Source: Rugalucina vietnamica (taxonomy: Eukaryota; Mollusca; Bivalvia; Lucinida; Lucinidae). Taken from it: DNA of 64,000 bases. The stretch covers positions 48,355,337 through 48,419,336 of the forward strand of contig OZ024880.1 in assembly GCA_964017185.1 (NCBI GenBank). Reading direction: 5' to 3'. The position numbers and the translations under genes were made by a program. Shown here piece after piece: positions 34,216 to 44,180 of this stretch (position 1 is the first letter of the stretch; every line of letters starts with the position of its first letter). The notes beneath the pieces were generated by a model. That model was not told the DNA's origin. It made no database searches and saw only the letters and a list, made by a program, of their open reading frames with translations.

Positions 34216-34989
34216 GTTGGCTTCTTTAAAAAGAAACCAATGAAAAGGTCAGCAGCAGGTTGATACCTTTTGCTCTAGACTTCAGTGTTGTTGATTCTCT
34301 GGTTTGTCATTAATTTCGATTCCCATACGTTTCAGTTTCGTATAAATATCGTTTCTTGTTATGAACGCTTGGCCAGTGTGTGTATCTGTCACTCAAGGCA
34401 TTGACTAAAATTTCTGATGTTACAGAATCAAAGCTAATTCTAAAGAGAACACCAGAACACGATTACAATCAAATATGTCCATATGTCACAGTGTAGAAAA
34501 CCATTTGGCAGTGCAGTCAATTTGTGACAGAGTTCTGAATTTTGACTTGCAGCCACACTACCGGAAAGAGACCCATGGGTCCGATGTGATGGACTAAAAG
34601 TCAGCCGTATAGAGTTCCTATAGTTTCTGTACCCCTCATGAGGGTATCTACGATCTTAACTTAGATGCGCTAAGATAAGAAGTCGCCACGATCGAGACTG
34701 CTTGCTAGATATTTACCGCTTTTTGACAGGGAGTGTCCACAATGGATAAATTAAATTGTTTGCGGTGAACTGTCTAGTCAACATAGACGGGTTCACTAGT
34801 TTTTATTAAGCGCTTTATGTGACAAAACGCGTAATTGAGAGAGAGCAGTCGACCATGGGTACAATTTTCTTCATATTCAAAGTAAACACTGTGGAAAAGG
34901 TCCTGAGGGACATTTTCCAATAACCTGCACTATGGATGATGTACGGGGGAGACTTTTAGGGCAGTCACACGACACAATACCAGCTGCAG
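34216..34989. other. Unique spacer between direct repeats; no gene recognised
   Basis: About 770 bases without a supported frame. It might be the interior of a small element bounded by the 310-bp repeats, or simply sequence between tandem copies. Confidence 0.4.
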
Positions 34990-35300
34990 TAATAGCAAAT
35001 AAAAATTAAAACTGTGATGCTTTAAGAGCAGTGGTCACATTAATGAGAAAGGGGATGGGCCGAACCGCGGTTTCGATTATCAATGTCTCGTCAGTGACCC
35101 TTTAGATTTGGCAAAATGGAGCCAAAGAGAATTACTAAAATTTTGCAACTTTGAACAGGGAAGTCGATACAAAGACTAGTATTATCTAAATGGGACAAAA
35201 TATATTAAACATTGGTAAGAAAATGAATCTTAACCGATAATAAATTTCTGATTTCTCAGAATATGCTCGCTGATCTCAAAGGGCCAAAAACAAAATATAA
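34990..35300 (+). repeat. 310-bp direct repeat, copy 2
   Basis: Second copy, with scattered substitutions and one small deletion near 35230 relative to copy 1. Confidence 0.82.
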
Positions 35301-35507
35301 TCTGGATATACACTATGGATAAAACAGTTATATTACTAGCTATTCATATAAAAAAATATGAAATTGTATAGATACATTTTATAGGATGTTGAAGTTAAAA
35401 CGCTGGTGCATGAGGTATGTGGCGGAAACCAATGTCCAGACAGTATTCCCTCTGCATCAATAGATATGAGAATTGCAATTTAACTGACAGAAGTAACATT
35501 ATGAAAT

Positions 35508-35692
35508 AAGCCGCTGCATTGGAAAACCAACACTCTGCTTAGGCGAAAACAAAGGCGCAGATCAGCTTCGCAGTAACTGATCAGCGCCTTTGTTTTCGCT
35601 ACATGGATAGTACAATTCCTCTACTTTCTACAGCCCGGTTTGTGTAGTACCTGGTCGGAACCCAAATTGTTGGTTTTCTCACGCACAGGCTC
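35508..35692. mobile_element. M1 MITE, shortened
   Basis: Ends AAGCCGCTGCATTGGAAAAC and TTTTCTCACGCACAGGCTC, with perfect 4-bp AAAT duplications (35504-35507, 35693-35696). The hairpin loop lost one side (CAGCTTCGCAGTAACTGATC). Confidence 0.88.
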
Positions 35693-35858
35693 AAATGTAA
35701 AATACCATACGAGATTGAAACTACAACAAGCTTTTTCTTGAAAGACCTTAAAGACCACCATTCTTAATGTTTTGAGGCAGAGCGTTCCATAGTTTTGGTG
35801 CTTAGTAGCAGAAAGATCCGCTATATAAAGTTTTATTTGCTTTTGGTACATAAAGGGA

Positions 35859-36108
35859 GGTACAAGTAGGCAACGATCAGGAAAAGGCTCTATCAGAAAG
35901 AGAATCCCTATTCAAAAACAGAGATGGGAAAAAACTAAATAAACAATCAGACAAGTGTACCATGAAAACATTATATCGTAAGCCAAATGAGCAGTTGTTT
36001 TCCCAATTGGTGGCCACTCAGTTAACTAAACTTAACTAAAGATATGAAAACATACATAAGGAGCAAACACCACAAAAAGTTTTAACAATAAGAACCACCA
36101 CAGAAGTA
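35859..36108 (-). mobile_element. Y dispersed repeat, inverted copy
   Basis: Reverse-strand copy from GGTACAAGTAGGCAACGATC to AGAACCACCACAGAAGT. It continues into an inverted Z block. Confidence 0.82.
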
Positions 36109-36164
36109 TGGCATTGGACCAATCAGTAATATAAAATTACTGGAGGGCTTGAATCGATTTTTAT

Positions 36165-36425
36165 CGGTACCTAACCTCACCCTCAGCTTCTGCAGTGGTT
36201 CACAACATTTAGCCAGCTGTTCGGTCCTCGTGGTGAATCTCTAACTAGCCAACGGATCACGATAACCACCATGGTGAATCAAAAACTGAGGACTCACAGA
36301 TTGAGTAAGCTGCCCCACGATGGAGATCCCTGGGCGCCAAATAACTGTAACTTACTAACTCCGGAGCTAAAAAAAAATAAAAAAAAAAACCACCAGTTGA
36401 ACCCCGGTGGGCCAAGCAACAGACA
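36165..36425 (-). repeat. Z block (partner of Y), inverted copy
   Basis: Carries TACCTAACCTCACCCTCAGC, TGAGTAAGCTGCCC and GGTGGGCCAAGCAACAGA. The same words occur on the plus strand at 37405-37640, 37885-37980 and 38250-38575, so Z normally precedes Y. Confidence 0.78.
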
Positions 36426-36457
36426 TATGCGAATACAAACCAACTATAATGAATAGA

Positions 36458-37143
36458 TTTAAGTGAGGGCCATCATAGAGTCTGACGCCCGACCCACCGG
36501 CGTGCAATGAAAGCAGGCAGCATAGTTATCAACCATGATTGGGTTAGAAACTAAGCATGCAGACTGTCGCATAACATTTAAGTTATATCCTATACATCTG
36601 TAACGTGTAGATCTAATGATTTTTCTGAACTGAAAAGAAAAATCATTCCTTCATATAAGTTTCTGAAATTTGTTAAAATTCTGGTTCCGAAAGGCCCTCG
36701 CGGAAAAGGGTCTTTTGCCTAACATTAAATTTGGAAATCATTTCATAGTGTCTGCGATAAAATTTAGAAAAGGTCTTTCGCATGTTTTATTAGGTTTGCT
36801 AGAGTCTGCAATCATGTTGCGGACTTCAATGCGCGAAATAATTGTTTAACAATGTTTTCCTTTTTTTTTTTGTTGGGCTAAAGACCGGTTTACGCGAGGG
36901 CCTTTCAGAACCAGAATTTTATGGTGACTTGGTTTACAAATTTAAGAATCTTATAGGTAGGAAGGAATTTTCTTTCAGTTCAGAAAAATCATTACACGTT
37001 ACAGACGTGTAGGATATAACTTAAATGTTATGCGACAGTCTGCATGCTTTGTTTTAACCTAATCATGGCTGACAACTATGCTGCTTTCTTTAATTGCATG
37101 CCGGTGGGTCGGGCGTCAGACTCTATGATGACCCCTACTTAAA
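36458..37143. mobile_element. 686-bp foldback element
   Basis: TTTAAGTGAGGGCCATCATA and its inverted copy at 37143 start arms of about 250 bases that contain GTCTGACGCCCGACCCACCG, CATGCAGACTGTCGCATAAC and CTGTAACGTGTA. No frame and no clear target duplication. It sits exactly between the inverted and direct Y/Z copies. Confidence 0.82.
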
Positions 37144-37148
37144 GCTAT

Positions 37149-37383
37149 GTGGTGGATCTTATTGTTTTATGCCTTGCTGTTAGCACCTTATGTGTGTTTT
37201 CATATTTTTAGTTAAGTTTGGGTAGCTGAGTGGCCACCTATTGGGAAAATGGCTGCCCATTCGGCTTACAATATGTTTTTAGTATAAGTACGTGATTTTT
37301 AATCTATTTTTCCCCACTTCGGTTTTTGGAGTGGGAATTTCTTTCCGACTGCGCCATTTCCGGATCGTTGCCTACTTTTACTT
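37149..37383 (+). mobile_element. Y dispersed repeat
   Basis: TGGTGGATCTTATTGTTTTA to GATCGTTGCCTACTTTTAC, with the core GAGTGGCCACCTATTGGGAA. Confidence 0.8.
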
Positions 37384-37404
37384 TTTTTTCTTTTTTGTTT
37401 CTCC

Positions 37405-37640
37405 ATCGTCGGGCAGCTTACTCAATCTGTGAGTCCTGGTTTTTGATTCATCAGGATGTTTATCATGATTTATTTGTTTGTTCTTGATGATTCATTGACT
37501 AGTTAGAGATTCACCACGAGGACCGAAGAACTAACTAAATGTTGTGAACCACTGCAGAAGCTGAGGGTGAGGTTAGGTACCTGTAAAACCGGTTTAAGCC
37601 CCCCAGTTATTTTATAACTGACCGTACCAAGGCGGTACTG
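37405..37640 (+). repeat. Z block
   Basis: GGCAGCTTACTCAATCTGTG, then GAACCACTGCAGAAGCTGAG, then GTACCTGTAAAACCGGTTTA. Here no Y follows directly. Confidence 0.75.
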
Positions 37641-37884
37641 CTGTTCTGGTTCACACTTATCAAAGTTATTCCAATTACGAGTTTCATGTTGCATGACTTT
37701 GTGACCACCCGAATATAATGGCTGTTCACTTAGCCCTCTGTATTTACTTGTTCTGTCCAAGCTAGCACTGTGACCACCTAATACCTTCAATAGCTGCTCA
37801 CTCTGCTTTCCGTTATTCATGTTAAACGTTGGTATCTATGTTTAGTATTTTCTTAATATGATTTCTTATTTCTTGTTTATCACT

Positions 37885-38241
37885 GAACCACTACAGTAGC
37901 TGAGGGTGAGGTTAGGTACCTGTAAAACCGGTTTAAGCCCGCCAGTAACTTTGTGTTACTGATCGTTCCAAGTCGATACTTCTGTAGTGGTTCTTTTTGT
38001 TTTATGTCTTGGTGTTTAAATTTTTTGTGCTGTTGGCGCCTTATGTATGTTTTCATATTTTTAGTTAAGTTAAGGTAACTGAGTGGCCACCTATTGGGAA
38101 AATAGCTGCTCATTCGGCTTACGATATGTTTCATGGTATAAGTACCTGATTGTTAGTTTGGTTTTTTCCCACCTCGGTTTTTGGAGTGGGAATCTTTTTC
38201 TGATTGCGCCTTTTCCTGATCTTTGCCTACTTGTACCTTTT
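37885..38241 (+). mobile_element. Z-Y composite repeat
   Basis: The end of Z (GAACCACTACAGTAGCTGAG, CCGGTTTAAGCCCGCCAGTA) passes directly into a complete Y (CTTCTGTAGTGGTTCTTTTT to TTTGCCTACTTGTACC). This copy defines the normal joint. Confidence 0.8.
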
Positions 38242-38249
38242 TAGTTGGT

Positions 38250-39572
38250 TGGGGCCGGAGCTTCTTGTCTGTTGCTTGGCCCACCGGTGTTCAATTGGTG
38301 TGTTTCTTTTGCTCCGGAGTTAGTAAGTTATTTGGCGCTCAGGGATCTCCATCGTCGGGTAGCTTACTCAATCTGTGAGTCCTCAATTTTGATTCATCAT
38401 GGTGGTTATCATGATTTATTTGTTTGTCCTAGTTGATTCATGGACTAGTTAGAGATTCACCACTAACTAAATGTTGTGAACCACCGCAGAAGCTAGGGGT
38501 AAGGTTAGGTACCTATAAAATCGATTTAAGCCCGCCAGTAATTGTATGTTACTGATCGTTCCAAGGCGATACGTCTGTTGTGGTTCTCATTGTTTTATGT
38601 CTTCGTGTTAAAACTTTTGTGCTGTTTGCGCCTTAAGCCCCGTTTACACATTCACGATTTTTGGCTACGGTGCCGCTACGATTCGCCACGATTTAAAAAA
38701 TCGTCGTGTACCGTAGTGTACCGTGGTCGTTCGTAGTAGAACCGTGGTGAATCTTGATGAATCGTGATGATTCTGGAAACTCTACGGCAGCGCTACGGAA
38801 GTTTTAAACTGTTTAAAACATTCGTGGCGTACCGTGGCGAATCGTGGTGGTAATTGGGCGTGGCCTAATTCGTAGCGCAACCGTAGCGGAATCGTGCATA
38901 TTCGTACTGACACCGTAGCTATATTCGCGGCTATTTGTGAGAGATCGTAGCCAATCGTGGAGCTCCGTAGCGAAACCGTGGAATCTTTGACACCACGAAC
39001 TCCCACGATTCACCACGAATTGTGTACGGTTGTCCTACGAATCATCCACGGTTTCGCTACGGAGCTCCACGATTGGCCACGTCGGCTACCGCCTTGAATC
39101 GTACTAGTACCGTATCGAACCGTACAAGCACCGTGAGCATTCGTTGTGCCACCGTGGTTAATCCTCATTGACCGTAGCGTTGCCGTCATGAATCGTCATT
39201 GATTCGTAGCGATACCTTACAGACACCGTACTAATATCGTAGACATTCTTACTGGAATCGTAGTGACACTGAATATTTCCACTGTTCGCCACGATTCATC
39301 CCGGTCCACCCCGATTTTTCTGACCATGAGAAATCGGGGTGAATCGTGGTGAATCGTAGAGAAAACCGTGAATGTGTAAACGGGGCTTTATGTATGTTCT
39401 CATATTTTAATTAAGCTTTGGTAACTGAGTGGCCACATATTGGGAAAATAGCTGCTCATTCGGCTCACTTTCTGAATAAGTGCTAATTTAGTTTTTTTTT
39501 CCTACCTCGGTTTTTGGAGAGGAATTCTCTTTCTGATTGCGTCTTTTCCTGATCGTTGCCTACTTGTACTTT
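38250..39572 (+). mobile_element. Z-Y composite interrupted by a Harbinger-like element
   Basis: Z (GCTTGGCCCACCGGTGTTCA... to CCAAGGCGATACGTCTGTTG) leads into Y. Y is cut at GCGCC-TTA by the element at 38636-39387 and resumes at TTATGTATGTTCTC, ending GTTGCCTACTTGTACT. The uninterrupted sequence GCGCCTTATGTATG occurs in the Y copy at 38036-38050. Confidence 0.85.
38636..39387. mobile_element. PIF/Harbinger-like non-autonomous element, 752 bp, TTA duplication
   Basis: Inverted ends AGCCCCGTTTACACATTCAC and GTGAATGTGTAAACGGGGCT, bordered by TTA at 38633-38635 and 39388-39390. The uninterrupted Y copy has a single TTA at this site. The interior is almost entirely degenerate short words such as CGTAGCGAAACCGTGG and GAATCGTGGTGA in both orientations. 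No transposase. Confidence 0.9.
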
Positions 39573-39766
39573 CTTATGAGGATGGAATGATCAACAAGAT
39601 CAAATGCCTTACGAAACTCCAAAAATAAAGCACCAACCAAATTTCCGGAATCAATACATCTCAGCCCAGAATCAATTGATTTAATGAGCGCACTATGGCA
39701 ACTGTGTTTCTGTCGGAAACCTGACTGACCTTCGTGTAGCAGTTTATATTTACTAAAATATCCCAT
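39560..39766 (-). pseudogene. LINE reverse transcriptase fragment
   Basis: Residues GQSGFRQKHSCHSAL and FRKAFDLVDHSIL are reverse transcriptase motifs (fingers and first catalytic region). The YADD-containing part is missing because the element ends here. Part of the 39578-41470 LINE. Confidence 0.85.
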
Positions 39767-39787
39767 TAAATGTTTGTTTGTTTATAT

Positions 39788-39803
39788 GTTTTTTTTTTCT
39801 TTT

Positions 39804-39848
<45 letters not shown>
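39788..39848 (+). repeat. About 60-base poly(T) tract inside the LINE
   Basis: T-rich with two C interruptions. It lies inside the reverse transcriptase region (between PTVSK and MGYFSKYK on the minus strand), so it is an internal A-run expansion, not a terminal tail. Confidence 0.9.
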
Positions 39849-39850
<2 letters not shown>

Positions 39851-40085
39851 TTTTAGACACTGTCGGTAGGGTTGAAATAGGTCTATAGTTGCTGGGATCG
39901 GACTTATCTTCCCCTTTAAAAATAGGAAATACTGTTGCTTGTTTTAGCTATGAAGGGAAAATATCAGTGTTTATGCTTTTATTGATTTAATATTACGACT
40001 GAATGGGCAATGGCAGAGGCCGATGTTTTAAGAAGCCTGGGCCCAATGCCATCAAGACCACACGGTTGCTTTGGCGAATTCAAGT

Positions 40086-41147
40086 TTATTTAAGTAAGTT
40101 AGTTATATGAGGAATAGTGAAGAGCTTTTGAGTTGGAACCTTACTGTTTACATAGTTTGCAATACTTTTAGTGTCTATATCTGGTACATCTGTCTTATCA
40201 TTGTTTAAAATATCAGCTACTGAGGTAAAATATATATTAAGTTTGTGGGCAATATCTTTCGACTTGGTAATACGCTGATTATAAATGGTTATTTCGTCAG
40301 GTAAGGTTTTACCTAAAGTTTTTGCATCACCATTTACTGCGCGAAGGTGTACCCAGATACGTTTAGTGTCTTTGGACTTAGTTATGGACCCAGAGAAATA
40401 TCTACGTTTAACTGTACGAATAAGATGTCTAACTTTATTACGATATTGCCTATAGTCTTCCCACTGCTTTAAACGCTGGCAATTATCCCGCAGTCTTTGG
40501 TTTAGAGAAATTTCTGGCGTAAACCACTCAAGAAGGCCTTTAGCTTTGATCCGTTTAGTTTTTATGGGAGCAAGTTTATCTTTATGTTTATAAATAGTGG
40601 CCGACCAAACGTCGACGGTATTTGTGTGACTAGTCTCGAAGGTGTCAAGATCACTAGCGAGATCAGCAAGAAACTTGGTCTCATCAAAATGCTTATAATT
40701 GCGGAAAGAATTCAGTGTATGCATGTTTTTGATCAATTTGCGATTTACTTTTCGCGAGAGACAGACTGGGAAATGGTCACTTATTGATAGCTTATACACA
40801 TAGCAGTTGGAAATATTTTCCGGGTTAGACACGTAAATGAGATCAATAATAGTCGCGACAGTCTCTGTGACTCGCGTAGGTTCCGTAACTATTTGAGAAA
40901 GGTCAAACAATTGTAACGTTATCAAATGGATCCATTTATTATTGGTACACAGATTAAGATCAATGTTGAAGTCTCCCATCAAAATTAATTCTAGGCCCGT
41001 CGATTGCGTTATGGAAAGCTCTTCATCGAAGAGATCGATCCAGTAGTTTTCTGAACTGGGTGGACGATATGCTGAACATATCAGGACATGTTTACTATTC
41101 GGCAGTTCAATTTCCATACAGATAGTTTCAGTTTTTGAAAGTTTCAA
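40086..41147 (-). pseudogene. LINE endonuclease C-terminal half and linker
   Basis: 353 open codons with CSAYRPPSS, LILMGDFNIDL, IIDLIYVSNPENI and ISDHFPVCLS, which are the C-terminal motifs of APE-like LINE endonucleases, followed by a basic linker toward the reverse transcriptase. The N-terminal part lies in another frame upstream (41422-41228). Confidence 0.88.
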
Positions 41148-41227
41148 GATCAGATCTGCGTTTGCATGTCAACGTGTTTCTGAAATACAGTATGATGCCA
41201 CCGCCGCTTTTGTCCTGAGTCTCAGCT

Positions 41228-41422
41228 CTATCTTTTCCAAAAGTCAAATCCATCAATCGCTACCTGGTTGTCTAGCACAGATCGAATCATAAATGTTTCA
41301 CAGAAACCACATATGTCTGGACCACTATCACTAGCCATGAGTAAACGGACCTCATCAATTTGAACATTACAATTGCAGAAATGCAATCCTTTTGTAGAGA
41401 AGAATAAGTCATTATCTTTCAT
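41228..41422 (-). pseudogene. LINE endonuclease N-terminal fragment
   Basis: GLHFCNCNVQIDEVRLLM and PDICGFCETF match the opening strand and catalytic Glu region of LINE endonucleases. It is separated from the next part by decay around 41.2 kb. Confidence 0.8.
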
Positions 41423-41556
41423 TGACGTGGACTGTGTAATTATTGGACGACAAATACAGATTTCTGTTACATGTAGATTGGCTTAGGCTATCATTATCAA
41501 TGGAAGAGCCACTAGTGTGTCGGGATTCTTCCAGATCAGCATTTTAATGCTGTCTG

Positions 41557-41732
41557 CGCCCCATGTGCACTTTCGTAAATTTAGTAAAGTGACTACCTGT
41601 TGGGAAACTTGTATGTTCTCTTTGTATTAGTACCGGATTGTCAATCTGTTTTCCCCCATCTCGGGTTTTGGAGTGGGAATTTCTTTCTGATTGCGCCATT
41701 TCCTGACAATTGCTTACTTTTTACCTATTCAC
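41557..41732 (+). mobile_element. Y dispersed repeat, partial
   Basis: CTACCTGTTGGGAAAC to GACAATTGCTTACTTTT. Diverged and missing part of the 5' region. It lies on the far side of the decayed LINE from the Y copy at 39.4-39.57 kb. Confidence 0.72.
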
Positions 41733-41735
41733 ACT

Positions 41736-42117
41736 TAAGGCTCATACAAAGCATACAAACAGATATTCTAAGGAATACATCGAATAGAATCATTGAAATG
41801 CCTATATGATCTCCTTCTTATAACGATATTTTTTATCTAGTGACAAAAGCTAGAGAACTTTTATATAATTAGAGGTAACATGCGTGATGATTTGCATAGA
41901 AGAAAATATTCAATTAATATCGCATATAGGAGGTCTTATTAATATAATTTTATGACAAAAACGCCACACGTTTTTTATTACGTTAGGCGGCATGTATACT
42001 GATTTTTCCAAATGAAGTATTCGTCAGTGCGGCTATGTCTCGATAATGACATGGTATACATCTTTTTATGCTTCTTAGAGGATATATGGAATTACTGCTG
42101 ACAAAATACCATCTATT
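41736..42117. other. GT31-C upstream region
   Basis: AT-rich with no obvious match to the A/B upstream blocks and no repeat recognised. The promoter of GT31-C is presumably here. Confidence 0.4.
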
Positions 42118-43314
42118 ATGCCGAATTGCTCGAATAAGTTGTCAGTGAGGACGTTGGTTATTGTGTTTTTTACTCTTTGTCTCATGGTGGTGATCCATAT
42201 TTCTCTTACTACATCATTAAAGTCTTTTCTCAACATAGACGTTGCTGTGCGCATTCTCAAGAATCTTTCAAACATCAGAAAATTGTCAAAGTCCGGCACT
42301 TTAAAGGAAAACGTAAGTGACACTTTGGCTCTTCAGACTGATCGCCAATGGAATGTGTCCAACGTTGATTTACTGCCTGTTTTGGATAAAGTTTCGACCA
42401 GCCATCCACATGAAGAAGTGACCATAATGGACAATCATCATAGAAGTATAAACATAATAAAATCATCCAACAGTGCGTCAACCACGAAACGGAAAGACGA
42501 ATGCAATAATTGTTTTACACATAATTTTAAATACGTGATAGATAATACGGATATTTGCAACCTTTATTCTGGCCAAATCGAAATCGAATTGCTTATTCTC
42601 ATTCTTACCGCCCATAGCAATGTTCAACAACGAAATGCATTGAGGGAAACCTGGTTGACGCATACCAAGAATAATACTGCCAATGTACGATATGCCTTTC
42701 TTCTTGGAGAGGTAAAGGATACAAAATTAAAAGAAGATATTGCGAAAGAAAGTGGTGTGTATAACGATATCATTAAAGAAGATTTTGTGGATGTTTATAG
42801 CAATTTAACATACAAAACCATAATGGGTTTCAAATGGGCCGCCACAAAATGTGGCGTTACCAAGGCTGTCCTTAAAACAGATGATGATATGTACATAAAT
42901 GTGCCCAACGTTTTAAACATTGTTAGAAACAATTTTACTTCTTTGCAAACAAGCATAGTTGGTTCTTGTAAGAACGGTGAAGGGCCGATACGTAACCCAA
43001 CCTCAAAATGGTTCGCATCAATCAATAGTTACCCAGGAAAGCTTTATCCAGGGGTTTGCTCCGGAACAGGATACTTGACAAGTCTAAATGTAGTTAGAAA
43101 AGTGCTGGAAATTTCCCCTCAGGTGCCATTCTTTCATCTAGAGGATGTATATGTCGCGTTGTGCATTCAGAAACTAGGGTATCACGCGAAATCATTCCCA
43201 GGGTTTAACCGCCTACGTCCTGAATTAGATGCATGTTTATTCAATGGAAAATGGTTAGTGACAGCTCACAATATGACTCCGGCGATGATCAGACAGATGT
43301 GGAATGATAAATGA
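42118..43314 (+). CDS. GT31-C: beta-1,3-galactosyltransferase-like protein with MITE-made C-terminus
   Basis: Single exon, 398 residues. A hydrophobic signal anchor near residues 9-28 (VRTLVIVFFTLCLMVVIHIS) is followed by a stem only weakly related to GT31-B. The catalytic domain has RNALRETW, KTDDDMYIN, SGTGYLTS and EDVYVALC, so all core motifs are present. Bases 42620-42907 are almost identical to GT31-B while both sides are far more diverged. The stop TGA (43312-43314) takes its T from the target duplication and its GA from the first bases of an M1 MITE. GT31-B goes on about 10 residues beyond this point. The lost tail lies outside the core motifs, so activity may be retained (inference). 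Confidence 0.9.
   Translation: MPNCSNKLSVRTLVIVFFTLCLMVVIHISLTTSLKSFLNIDVAVRILKNLSNIRKLSKSGTLKENVSDTLALQTDRQWNVSNVDLLPVLDKVSTSHPHEEVTIMDNHHRSINIIKSSNSASTTKRKDECNNCFTHNFKYVIDNTDICNLYSGQIEIELLILILTAHSNVQQRNALRETWLTHTKNNTANVRYAFLLGEVKDTKLKEDIAKESGVYNDIIKEDFVDVYSNLTYKTIMGFKWAATKCGVTKAVLKTDDDMYINVPNVLNIVRNNFTSLQTSIVGSCKNGEGPIRNPTSKWFASINSYPGKLYPGVCSGTGYLTSLNVVRKVLEISPQVPFFHLEDVYVALCIQKLGYHAKSFPGFNRLRPELDACLFNGKWLVTAHNMTPAMIRQMWNDK
43309..43312. repeat. 4-bp duplication AAAT, left
   Basis: Identical AAAT at 43547-43550 on the other side of the M1 element. Confidence 0.8.
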
Positions 43315-43546
43315 GCCGTCTCATGGGAAAACCAACAATCTGCATAGGCGAAAACAAAGACGCAGATCAGCTTCGCGGTAACCGCGAAGCTGATCAGCGC
43401 CTTTGATTTCGCTACTCGGATAGTACAATTCCTCTTCTACTTAAATCCGAAATTTCAAGCTTCTAGCTCTCTTCTGTGCTTGTACAGGCCGGTTTGTGTC
43501 GCACCTGTTCGGAAAACACATTTTTGGTTTTCCCACGAGGTGGCTC
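43313..43546. mobile_element. M1 MITE that truncates GT31-C
   Basis: GAGCCGTCTCATGGGAAAAC to TTTTCCCACGAGGTGGCTC, with hairpin CAGCTTCGCGGTAACCGCGA and perfect AAAT duplications. Reading across the empty site, the gene would continue DKCILNSSKP and stop, comparable with the ARCIRRTSETNS end of GT31-B. Confidence 0.92.
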
Positions 43547-43550
43547 AAAT

Positions 43551-44180
43551 GTATTTTAAACAGTTCCAAGCCCTAAACCTGACTTACCAATATTAGTACT
43601 ATAGACACAACTAGTACTGTAGACTCAGCTACATGCACTCTAGTACTATAGACACAACATACTTCAAATTCGCTTTTTTGACCATTGTACCAGCTTTTTG
43701 AAGTAACTTCATTTGTTTGATATTTTTGATTTCGCAGTGCGTTCCTATTTTCTGCCCAATGCTGTCCCAATATAAGATTTGGTGGCTTATCTTCGTCAAG
43801 GAAGATGTCTGAGAAGACGAGTTATTCTTTTATTACACACATGCATTTTTGTGGTCATGTCTGTTTGGAAGACTCAAGGACACTCTATCTCTCGATAGAG
43901 TGTCCTTGGAAGACTGTAGAATCTTTTGAATCTTTTTCATTCATAGATGGCTGAGCTGAAATTTCGGCCAGAAACAAACTCAGACTAGCTGTTGACTGGG
44001 ACGCTAAGCCACAATAAAACAGGCAAAAGCTGTTGATATGTACCAACCTCGCCTAAGGCATTATGAGCAGGTAACATTAAAACCAATATGACCAATCTTG
44101 CTAATCAAAGCACTGACCTTGATTGCTGAATTCTTCAAATGAAAAGGTCAAATAAACTCAAAGTTGCAGTCCTAACTATA
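43551..44180. other. No gene recognised
   Basis: Short repeats of AGTACTATAGACACAACT at 43595-43650 and an inverted pair GGACACTCTATC / GATAGAGTGTCC at 43888-43910. Otherwise unremarkable. Confidence 0.5.

Larger units (their letters stand above)
39578..41470 (-). mobile_element. Decayed second APE-type LINE (CR1/Jockey-like), minus strand
   Basis: Reading leftward: endonuclease start (41422-41228, LHFCNCNVQ, DICGFCETF), endonuclease end (41147 on, AYRPPSSENYW, LMGDFNIDLNL, SISDHFPV), a linker, then reverse transcriptase (ATVFPIFKGEDKSDPSNYRP near 39960-39890, QSGFRQKHS and EFRKAFDLVDHSIL at 39720-39580). It is cut inside the reverse transcriptase at 39578, next to a Y copy, and is split by shifts. 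A different lineage from the LINE at 3.1-7.4 kb. Confidence 0.85.
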
